Positions 7,900-12,556 of a stretch of 12,556 nucleotides of DNA are shown here, piece after piece. A model generated the notes under the pieces. That model saw only the letters and a list, made by a program, of their open reading frames with translations, did no database searches and was not told where the DNA came from. Within the stretch, counting starts at the first letter, position 1; each line of letters opens with the position of its first letter. The stretch spans positions 1 to 12,556 of the forward strand of contig PCBQ01000071.1 in NCBI GenBank assembly GCA_002731395.1. Direction: 5' to 3'. Source of the DNA: Methanobacteriota archaeon. Lineage in GTDB: Archaea; Thermoplasmatota; Poseidoniia; Poseidoniales; Poseidoniaceae. Made by a program: the position numbers and the translations under genes.

Positions 7900-8463
7900 T
7901 CACTCTTCCTCGGAAAACAGCGCCAACCGCGCTCGGTGATTGAACAACGGCAGAGCGGCCATGGCAAGGCACAACCCAGTCATCACGCTGCACGCCAAGG
8001 CGAGGTAGGTTTGCGTCTCCACGAGCATCCCTTCCATGGTCGCTTCAGCGGCGGCCTGAAATCGGAAACCACCAACACTGCCTCCAACCAAAGCCACGAT
8101 GGCGCCAAAGCTCGCCAAGCGCGGCCCCCAAGGTTTCAGGGCAAAGAGGCCAAGGCTGCCTACGCCGACCAGCGACATGCCAACCACAAGGGACCAACCG
8201 CGCCATGCATAGGCGCCGCTTTCGCGGGCCTCATCGTGGAAAGCCTGGTATTGTTCAGGAGTGACTTCGACCTCGTCGTTGAGGTTCGGCGTCTCGATGG
8301 TCATCTCAACTTGCCCATCGGGCAGGTCCTCCAGCGCACCATGCTGAAGCGCATCGAGCCCAGCAAGACCGAGGAGCACGGCCCCGATGACAAGAAGAAC
8401 GGCGATGGAGCGGGGCCCACGGCGGTCGGGGCGAGGGTCGATGGCCCAGGGATCCATGGTCAT
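7900..8463 (-). CDS. Four-helix membrane protein of unknown function
   Basis: I do not recognise this family. Numbered from the upstream ATG at 8469 (189 residues), it has hydrophobic helices at about 21-38, 90-110, 116-135 and 155-176. An acidic loop of about 50 residues lies between the first two (EDLPDGQVEMTIE and EVEVTPEQYQAF), and the tail is short and charged (RLALFSEEE). The N-terminus DPWAIDPRPDRRGPR suggests a cytoplasmic, basic start, which would place the large loop outside. The chosen ATG at 8463 stands 7 bases after a GAGGAGG site. The ATG at 8469 overlaps the thioesterase stop (ATGA) but is only one base from that site. The gene is translationally linked to the thioesterase gene upstream, and its stop touches that of the convergent pentapeptide gene. 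Confidence 0.82.
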   Translation of the reverse strand: MTMDPWAIDPRPDRRGPRSIAVLLVIGAVLLGLAGLDALQHGALEDLPDGQVEMTIETPNLNDEVEVTPEQYQAFHDEARESGAYAWRGWSLVVGMSLVGVGSLGLFALKPWGPRLASFGAIVALVGGSVGGFRFQAAAEATMEGMLVETQTYLALACSVMTGLCLAMAALPLFNHRARLALFSEEE

Positions 8464-8465
8464 GT

Positions 8466-8888
8466 TCATGCCTCCTCGGGCGGCCCACAGGCCAGCAATC
8501 CTTCACGCAGATCATCGGGGACGGGACGTGGTTCCATGGTCTGCATGTCCACGCCGACGGTGACCTGCCGGGAACTCCACACCTGCTCGCCAAGGTCGTC
8601 GTTGAGACGGTATTGCCACACCACGCTGGTGGTTCCAACAGACTCGATCCACATTGTCATGACCGCTGTCCGGCCATATCGGAGCGGGCCGTGGAAGGTG
8701 GATTGAACGTTCACCACAGGGAAGCCAAGGTTACGTTCCATCAGCACCGTGGCGTACTCGACGTTACACATGAGGACCCACGCCTCCTCGAAGCAACGAT
8801 GCGCGAGGTCGTAGATGCGAGGGTAGTACGTGATGCTCGCCATGTCAATCATTGGGAAATCGACGCGACGCCTGACGGTGACCGCCAT
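8466..8888 (-). CDS. Hotdog-fold acyl-CoA thioesterase, 4HBT/FcbC-like
   Basis: Hotdog thioesterases hydrolyse acyl-CoA or related thioesters in the cytoplasm. From the ATG at 8888 the protein is 140 residues, the usual family length. It opens with RRRVDFPMIDMASITYYPRI and continues into a helix with HRCFEEAW. This matches the 4-hydroxybenzoyl-CoA thioesterase pattern F-x-D-x-D-x-AG-I-x-YYP; D15 falls on the catalytic aspartate, while the preceding conserved Asp is Met13 and the Gly is Ser18. Later strands (VNVQSTFHGPLRYGRTAVMTMWIESVG, about 59-85, then VVWQYRL and VWSSRQVTVGVD) follow the family order. An upstream GTG at 8936 would add 16 residues of poor similarity and lies close to the TATA-like element, so it is less likely. 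It overlaps the next gene by 4 bases. The substrate cannot be told from the sequence. Confidence 0.87.
   Translation of the reverse strand: MAVTVRRRVDFPMIDMASITYYPRIYDLAHRCFEEAWVLMCNVEYATVLMERNLGFPVVNVQSTFHGPLRYGRTAVMTMWIESVGTTSVVWQYRLNDDLGEQVWSSRQVTVGVDMQTMEPRPVPDDLREGLLACGPPEEA
8471..8477 (-). promoter_or_regulatory. Shine-Dalgarno site for the four-helix membrane protein
   Basis: The minus strand reads GAGGAGG inside the last codons of the thioesterase gene. Three in-frame ATGs follow at 8469, 8463 and 8457, at spacings of 1, 7 and 13 bases. The middle one has the best spacing and is taken as the start. Confidence 0.65.
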
Positions 8889-8944
8889 GGGCCGCGCTTT
8901 CGGCCCTGAGCCATGAACCCTCGTCGAGAACCGCACCCGTGGGG

Positions 8945-8952
8945 CTTATATC
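8945..8952. promoter_or_regulatory. TATA-like box upstream of tRNA-Arg, possibly bidirectional
   Basis: CTTATATC is centred 27 bases before the first base of the tRNA, the standard archaeal TATA position. On the minus strand the same bases read GATATAAG. From there a transcript would start near 8922 and give the thioesterase gene a leader of about 34 bases. It is the only AT-rich element in the 87-base divergent gap, so one box may drive both directions. Confidence 0.6.
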
Positions 8953-8975
8953 GGGTCGGCAGGTCGCCGGAGCGA

Positions 8976-9052
8976 GGCCTGTTAGGGTAGTCTGGATATC
9001 CTTCATCCCTGCGGAGGATGAGACCCGTGTTCGAATCGCGGACGGGCCGCCA
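8976..9052 (+). tRNA. tRNA-Arg, anticodon GCG, with encoded CCA
   Basis: A full cloverleaf can be drawn. The acceptor stem GGCCTGT (8976-8982) pairs with ACGGGCC (9042-9048) with one G-U. The D arm runs 8985-9002 with loop AGTCTGGATA, which holds A14, G15, G18, G19, A20 and A21. The anticodon stem CATCC (9004-9008) pairs with GGATG (9016-9020) around loop CTGCGGA, giving anticodon GCG at 9011-9013, which reads CGC and CGU arginine codons. A four-base variable region precedes the T arm CCGTG/CGCGG with loop TTCGAAT. Discriminator G73 is at 9049, and CCA at 9050-9052 is encoded. A20 and C35 are known arginine identity elements. There is no intron. Position 26 is U, so this tRNA is not a Trm1 substrate at that site. 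A TATA-like box stands 27 bases upstream. Confidence 0.95.
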
Positions 9053-9077
9053 TGCGATGTGTTGAGGACGTCTTGCC

Positions 9078-9743
9078 TCAGGCGACGCGCCACTGCACCT
9101 GATCCCAACCACGCGCCTCCGCTTCCTTGACCAACGCCACTTCTGGGTTCACGGCGATGGCATGCCCGCACTCTCGCATGAACCAACTGTCGGCATGGGT
9201 GTTGCCGTAAGCCCAGCACTGGGTCAAATCATGCCCGTTGGCTTCCGCATCCGCTCTCACCACAGGCACCTTTCCTTTTCTCCGCGGCACGGACCAACCC
9301 TTCTCGGATCCTGAGAGCCGTCCAGAACGCTCGGTTGGCCCGCAGCCATACACCGCATCCATGCCCAGCTGCTTGCCCATGGCCTCAGCCATCGGTGCGA
9401 CGGTGGCGGTCACCAAGATGCAACGGTGGCCTTGACCCCGGTGCCATGCAAGCCGGTTCAGCGCCTCTTGAGGCACGCATCGCATGAGGTTCTGCTCAAC
9501 CAACTCTTCAGAAAGTCGCTCCAGGGTGGACCACGATGCTCCGGTGAAGTGCCCGCGGTTTCGCAGGGCGTCATAGGGCGCGCGTCCCCTCAACAGGTTG
9601 ACCAAGGCCCGCACGCTCCATGACACCAGGCCGACGGGGAAACGCCATGGCCGACGACGGAGCAGGGTGGCGGTGAGCGTTTTTTCGCTCGATGCATCAA
9701 GCAATGTCCCGTCAAGGTCGAAGTATGCCCCGACCTCGCCCAT
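9078..9743 (-). CDS. HAD-superfamily phosphatase, subfamily IB (SerB-like)
   Basis: HAD phosphatases hydrolyse phosphate esters through an aspartyl-phosphate. Residues are numbered from the GTG at 9767 (229 residues). Motif I is FDLDGTLLD at 16-24, with nucleophile D17 and acid/base D19. A helical cap region follows at about 30-110. Motif II is VTATVAP with T120, and a motif III lysine (K166 in GKVPV) follows. Motif IV is YGNTHADSWFM at 187-197, where the usual first Asp of GDxxxD is Asn189 while D193 is kept, and AVNP closes the fold. This is the HAD-IB layout shared with phosphoserine phosphatase-like enzymes; the substrate is not known. The ATG at 9743 is preferred because motif I then begins within the first dozen residues. 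It is the last of the leftward genes and ends 25 bases from the tRNA. Confidence 0.88.
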   Translation of the reverse strand: MGEVGAYFDLDGTLLDASSEKTLTATLLRRRPWRFPVGLVSWSVRALVNLLRGRAPYDALRNRGHFTGASWSTLERLSEELVEQNLMRCVPQEALNRLAWHRGQGHRCILVTATVAPMAEAMGKQLGMDAVYGCGPTERSGRLSGSEKGWSVPRRKGKVPVVRADAEANGHDLTQCWAYGNTHADSWFMRECGHAIAVNPEVALVKEAEARGWDQVQWRVA

Positions 9744-9782
9744 GCCATGAGCAGAGGCCCTCTCCACATGTGCGTTGCGTCC

Positions 9783-10064
9783 TCAACGCTTCGGGACCAC
9801 GTCATGTCCAATCTCACCGTAGACCCGACGCCCGGCCCCATGGTCCTGCCACCACGTGACGCGGTCCGCGAGGTAACGTGGAATGAAGAAGCCAATTTTC
9901 CGAGGCGTAAGGCCGTGGTTTCGCATGGCCTTGTCGTTGGCCAACTCGGCCACGATGGACTGTGCTGAACATCCAGGATTGGCCAAGACAAAACGCAGAA
10001 CTTCCTGCTTCAATCGCTCCAGACGCGCTTGCTTTTGGCTCCCTGTTCCAACCCTTCGAGGCAT
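9783..10064 (-). CDS. Small helix-turn-helix protein, putative DNA-binding
   Basis: The 93-residue basic protein starts with a Lys/Arg/Gln-rich helix (QKQARLERLKQEVLRFVLANPG). A helix-turn-helix-like segment follows: CSAQSIVAELANDK, then LTPRKIGFFIPRYLADRVTW. It ends with a wing-like GAGRRVYGEIG. This is the layout of short archaeal winged-helix regulators, but I cannot name the family. The spacing to the HAD phosphatase downstream (39 bases to its ATG) suggests co-transcription. A TATA-like box is centred 28 bases upstream of the ATG at 10064 and no ribosome site is present, so the transcript is probably leaderless and separate from the genes upstream. The target is unknown. Confidence 0.75.
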   Translation of the reverse strand: MPRRVGTGSQKQARLERLKQEVLRFVLANPGCSAQSIVAELANDKAMRNHGLTPRKIGFFIPRYLADRVTWWQDHGAGRRVYGEIGHDVVPKR

Positions 10065-10088
10065 GGGCGGAACATCGCCCGTCCACGG

Positions 10089-10095
10089 CTATAAC
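10089..10095 (-). promoter_or_regulatory. TATA-like box for the small helix-turn-helix gene
   Basis: GTTATAG on the minus strand is centred 28 bases upstream of the ATG at 10064, consistent with transcription starting at the start codon. It lies in a 50-base gap and is the only AT-rich stretch there. Confidence 0.5.
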
Positions 10096-10114
10096 GGTCC
10101 TGTGGGACCTCCCG

Positions 10115-10468
10115 TCACGCTATGTGGACGGGGAGTGTGGTCTTCCAATTGGCGTTCGCGAGCTTCTTCGCCTTTCCGTCAGCGATGATGGGATGGACAA
10201 TCTTGAGGCGACCATGCATGCCGGTGACGCTGAATTTTACGCGCAAGGTGGCTGAGCGGTCAGCCATCATCGCATTGATTTGCTCTTGATCGAGGGTGAC
10301 CTCGGCCATCACGCTGCCATCGGTCTGGCTCTTCACCAAGAGCGTGTTGTGCTCAAAGTGGAGTAAGGGGCGGAAATCGTAGTCGCGCGGGTGCTCCATT
10401 TGCACGGTAAGGTCCACAGAAAGGCCATCGCGGATGCTGACGCGGCTGACCTCCACTTGACCGACCAT
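10115..10468 (-). CDS. Small beta-rich protein of unknown function
   Basis: I do not recognise this 117-residue protein. It has no signal peptide, transmembrane helix or cysteine. It alternates short strands, for example VEVSRVSIRDGLSVDLTVQM (5-24), LLHFEHNTLLVKS (35-47) and ATLRVKFSVTGMHGRLKIVHPII (73-95), with one short helix (DQEQINAMMAD, 60-70). The C-terminus is basic (KAKKLANANWK). The pattern suggests a compact beta-sandwich in the cytoplasm. The ATG at 10468 is the only sensible start and has no clear ribosome site. It lies 61 bases after the PKD lipoprotein gene and 50 bases before the helix-turn-helix gene, all on the same strand. Its composition is normal for the window, so it is called real. 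Confidence 0.72.
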   Translation of the reverse strand: MVGQVEVSRVSIRDGLSVDLTVQMEHPRDYDFRPLLHFEHNTLLVKSQTDGSVMAEVTLDQEQINAMMADRSATLRVKFSVTGMHGRLKIVHPIIADGKAKKLANANWKTTLPVHIA

Positions 10469-10529
10469 GTCGCTCAGTCTCGCCCAATAGTCGGGCCTTC
10501 ATAGCCTTGTCCGCCGCATCGCGTTGGAC

Positions 10530-11711
10530 TCATTCGTAGGCGATCTCCACCAGACGGGGAGAAAGCACAGTAATGCGAACTTCAAGGGTCCAATCGTTTC
10601 CTGGATCGGGATCTGGGGCACCGGGGATGATGCCATCAGGGTCAGACTGATCGGCGATGATCGCCCACGTCCAATTCCCTTGACCAAACCGCGCACCTGG
10701 CTGATTCAGCACGCGAGAGAGCACTTCCTTTGCCGAGTTGCCCTCATAGACCGCATCTTCTGGCATCGGATTGAGGCCGTCGTCGCTGATTTCAGCCGAT
10801 GCTGGCGTGTTCTGAGTGATGTTCCCCGGGGTGGTCTGCGCCTTGTTGGTGTAACCGTCGGCGGGGACCTCAAGCACCAACGTGAAGTTGTCCGCAGGCA
10901 CCAAGACGTCCTGTTCCAATTCGAGGAGAGCTTCGTACGCCATCACGCGCATGCCTTCGCCCGGAATGTGGTTGGTTTCCCAACGATCGCCCTGATCGAG
11001 ATAGCCGTCCCACGACACCGTGACGGTTTCCTCAACCCAAGTCAGCGAGAAGCGACGCGCGGTGACGTTCAGTTCGAAGTCTTCGGTCACCACGCCACCG
11101 TCGGTATCCTCGACGGTCAGCCGACCACGAATCAGTCCGCTGGTTTCGGTGGGGACCAGCACATCAGGCGTGATGGCATCCGCATCGTCCTCGGGTTGGC
11201 CGTTGCCGTCACTGTCCACGGCGAGATTGAGATCCCACACAAAGCTCAGCGGCGCGCCTTCAGGGTCCGTAGAGGCGCTCGCATCGAGCAAGGCGGTGTC
11301 TCCTGAACGGATGACAGCAGGGACGTCAAGGACGATGTTCGGTGCACCATTCACGGTCACCATCGATGAGGACTCATCCTCCCCGCCTTGGTCGTTGACC
11401 ACCGTGACCGAGACGGTGTAGATGCCAAACGCGGTGTACCTGTGCGAGGTGAAGCCGATGACCGTCGTGGCCGTCGTGCCATCCCCAAAGTCCCACATGT
11501 ATTCGGTCAATACGCCTTCAACGGCATCCGATTCACGGGCGTCGAGGGTGACCATTTCGCCTTCTTGGATGACAGCAGGATAGACGTCGAGCTCCGCCTT
11601 GGGGTTGACCGTCAGGTCGAGGGCTTCCATGCAACCCGGCAGAGCGAGGCTTGCAAGGAGCACACCGAGCATGGTGACGGCCCGCCGCATGGATGCGTCG
11701 CCTCCCGTCAT
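10530..11711 (-). CDS. PKD-domain lipoprotein, extracellular
   Basis: The 393-residue protein has a lipoprotein-type signal peptide: Arg-Arg, a hydrophobic core (TMLGVLLASLALPGC) and a lipobox ending in C27, which would be lipid-anchored outside the cell. A first PKD domain (about 36-120) shows the hallmark WDFGDGTT at 73-80 and a FGIYTVSVTV strand. A second PKD-like domain (about 124-216) shows LLDASASTDPEGAPLSFVWD, an inserted calcium-binding-type loop (DSDGNGQPEDD, 166-176) and LTVEDTDGG. The C-terminal 170 residues are beta-rich, without a family I can name, and hold three N-glycosylation sequons (N275, N297, N346). PKD domains usually mediate protein or sugar binding; no enzyme motif is seen. 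ATG 11711 gives the longest form. M8 (11690) gives a tidier MRRAV signal start and follows GGGAGG by 10 bases. It follows the acidic protein gene by 49 bases. Confidence 0.87.
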   Translation of the reverse strand: MTGGDASMRRAVTMLGVLLASLALPGCMEALDLTVNPKAELDVYPAVIQEGEMVTLDARESDAVEGVLTEYMWDFGDGTTATTVIGFTSHRYTAFGIYTVSVTVVNDQGGEDESSSMVTVNGAPNIVLDVPAVIRSGDTALLDASASTDPEGAPLSFVWDLNLAVDSDGNGQPEDDADAITPDVLVPTETSGLIRGRLTVEDTDGGVVTEDFELNVTARRFSLTWVEETVTVSWDGYLDQGDRWETNHIPGEGMRVMAYEALLELEQDVLVPADNFTLVLEVPADGYTNKAQTTPGNITQNTPASAEISDDGLNPMPEDAVYEGNSAKEVLSRVLNQPGARFGQGNWTWAIIADQSDPDGIIPGAPDPDPGNDWTLEVRITVLSPRLVEIAYE

Positions 11712-11760
11712 GAAACGTTACGGATGCCCCTTCCTTCTGAACCGTGCGGTCCAGCCAAGC

Positions 11761-12141
11761 TCAAGCATCGTCGTTCTCAAACTCGATTTCTTCAGGCACA
11801 TCACCCACAACGGGTGCGCTGGCCAGCGGGTCTGCAAGGTCGGCCACGTCCTCATGCACGACCACGTTCAATTCGGAATGATCGATGCTTGGCTCAAGCG
11901 GCCCATCGTCAAGCAGGGCATCAGCCTCCACCTTACCGACGTCATATTCTGGCGTCGGCGTGTCTTCGGCCTCCTCGGCTTTCATCCCGACCGTCGGCCC
12001 GTCAAGCAGGGCACCGGCAGACTCTACCGCATCAAGCCGTGCCGCTGCCAGTTGCTCCGCATCGGTTTGGGAAAGCCCAGCGAGTGGGTCTTCCTCCTCT
12101 TCCACATCTTCGGACGCCTCGGCCCGCTTCCACCAGCGCAT
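11761..12141 (-). CDS. Highly acidic, probably disordered small protein
   Basis: I do not recognise this 126-residue protein. It begins with a basic, aromatic MRWWKRA and then turns strongly acidic: by count 37 Asp/Glu against 6 Lys/Arg, with no cysteine, signal peptide or transmembrane helix. One predicted helix (AEQLAAARLDAVESAGALL, 28-46) stands out. Two near-repeats occur: AGALLDGP (42-49) with ADALLDDGP (73-81), and DPLAGL (18-23) with DPLASA (104-109). The rest looks disordered. The WWKR start could touch the inner membrane surface, but that is inference. It is the first of five leftward genes and divergent from the exonuclease gene. No clear ribosome site precedes the ATG at 12141. Its acid-rich style recalls the cytoplasmic tail of the giant surface protein. 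Confidence 0.72.
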   Translation of the reverse strand: MRWWKRAEASEDVEEEEDPLAGLSQTDAEQLAAARLDAVESAGALLDGPTVGMKAEEAEDTPTPEYDVGKVEADALLDDGPLEPSIDHSELNVVVHEDVADLADPLASAPVVGDVPEEIEFENDDA

Positions 12142-12218
12142 GATGGCTCATCTCGGCGGAGAGGAAGGACCCTGCGGTGAGCGGAGAGGTTGAAGGAGGG
12201 TCCAGCAAAACCACCGGC

Positions 12219-12556
12219 ATGGCCGTTGACCCCCTCGCCGGAGAGCGGGTCTTGGCCTTCGACACCGAAACCACAGGCATCTCCACCTCACGCTCGCGCA
12301 TCGTCCAATTTGCGCTGGTGGGCAGCGACGTGGACGGAACACCGATGCACATCGAACACCTCGTCGATCCTCGTTGCCCAATCCCCATCGAATCCAGCCG
12401 TGTGCACGGCATTTACGACGGCGACGTGCGTGGTGCGCCCCTGTTTCGTGACGTGGCTGACGAGCTCCATGACGCCATCGAGGGGGCGGTCTTGGTCGGC
12501 CACAACGTTCGCCGCTTCGACATGGGGATGGTGGAGGCGGAATTCATGCGCCTCGG
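12219..12556 (+). CDS. DnaQ-like 3'-5' exonuclease, N-terminal part (3' partial)
   Basis: The frame runs off the right end. From the ATG at 12219 the protein shows the DEDD exonuclease motif Exo I, VLAFDTETTG at 11-20 with metal ligands D15 and E17, then RIVQFALVG, the family's PIPIESSRVHGI segment (54-65; relatives often read IP...HGI), and Exo II, VGHNVRRFDMGMVEAEF at 93-109 with D101. Exo III lies beyond the window. This family includes the proofreading epsilon subunit of bacterial polymerase III and many stand-alone exonucleases; in archaea they are usually stand-alone repair or degradation enzymes. An in-frame GTG at 12177, preceded by AGGAAGGA, would add 14 residues and cannot be excluded. 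It is divergent from the acidic protein gene, and the shared gap of about 77 bases shows no clear TATA box. Confidence 0.9.
   Translation, partial: MAVDPLAGERVLAFDTETTGISTSRSRIVQFALVGSDVDGTPMHIEHLVDPRCPIPIESSRVHGIYDGDVRGAPLFRDVADELHDAIEGAVLVGHNVRRFDMGMVEAEFMRL

Noticed and set aside
7894..7905. TGATCA palindrome as a terminator or operator
   Set aside because: Six bases formed by two abutting stop codons; there is no longer stem and no T-run, so it is explained by the gene ends alone.
7936..8706. Open frame of 256 codons on the plus strand
   Set aside because: It opposes the four-helix membrane protein and thioesterase genes, which have ribosome site, 4-base overlap and family motifs. The translation is low-complexity His/Arg/Pro.
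8845..9219. Open frame of 124 codons on the minus strand across the tRNA
   Set aside because: It runs through the complement of a complete tRNA-Arg gene and the ends of two real genes, so it is a chance frame.
10524..11306. Open frame of 260 codons on the plus strand
   Set aside because: It is antisense to the PKD lipoprotein, which has a lipobox and a clear WDFGDGTT motif.
11388..12143. Open frame of 251 codons on the plus strand
   Set aside because: It covers parts of two minus-strand genes and the gap between them. The product is Arg/Pro/His-rich with no signature.
1..12556. CRISPR array, insertion sequence, prophage or attachment site
   Set aside because: I saw no regularly spaced direct repeats, terminal inverted repeats, transposase or integrase motifs. 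The tRNA 3' end at 9030-9052 has no second copy that I could find in the window.

Overview
The window looks like a piece of an archaeal chromosome. The best match is a GC-rich Thermoplasmatota lineage such as marine Poseidoniia (Marine Group II); this placement is inferred from gene content, not from a database search. Support comes from a Trm1-type tRNA guanine-26 dimethyltransferase, a PAC2-family proteasome-assembly-chaperone-like protein, archaeal TATA boxes about 26-28 bases upstream of a tRNA and of two leaderless-looking genes, Shine-Dalgarno sites matching the archaeal 16S end, and large secreted FG-GAP, fibronectin-III and PKD proteins. I see no mobile elements, CRISPR arrays or phage genes. 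Coding density is very high and gaps are mostly under 100 bases.

Left part (1-2467): the 3' end of an unrecognised gene and trm1 run rightward. They meet, with a 3-base gap, a leftward pair: a PAC2-family gene (1688-2467) lying downstream of a giant surface-protein gene (2520-6872). The giant protein has a signal peptide, a string of calcium-binding FG-GAP motifs (probable beta-propeller), two fibronectin-III-like domains, further beta domains, one transmembrane helix and an acidic cytoplasmic tail ending in a tryptophan-rich motif. It is the most striking gene here.

Middle part (6955-8975): a rightward two-gene operon encodes a winged-helix protein and a pentapeptide-repeat protein. It meets, stop codon to stop codon (TGATCA), a leftward pair encoding a four-helix membrane protein and a hotdog-fold thioesterase. 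The thioesterase gene is divergent from a tRNA-Arg(GCG) gene at 8976-9052, and one TATA-like element between them may serve both.

Right part (9078-12556): five leftward genes encode, in transcription order, an acidic disordered protein, a PKD-domain lipoprotein, a small beta-rich protein, a small helix-turn-helix protein with its own TATA box, and a HAD-IB phosphatase. Divergent from them, the 5' part of a DnaQ-like 3'-5' exonuclease gene runs off the right end. The genes read as housekeeping (tRNA modification, proteostasis, exonuclease, phosphatase, thioesterase) mixed with envelope proteins. No recognisable defence or mobile system is present; the novelty lies in the surface proteins and several uncharacterised small proteins.
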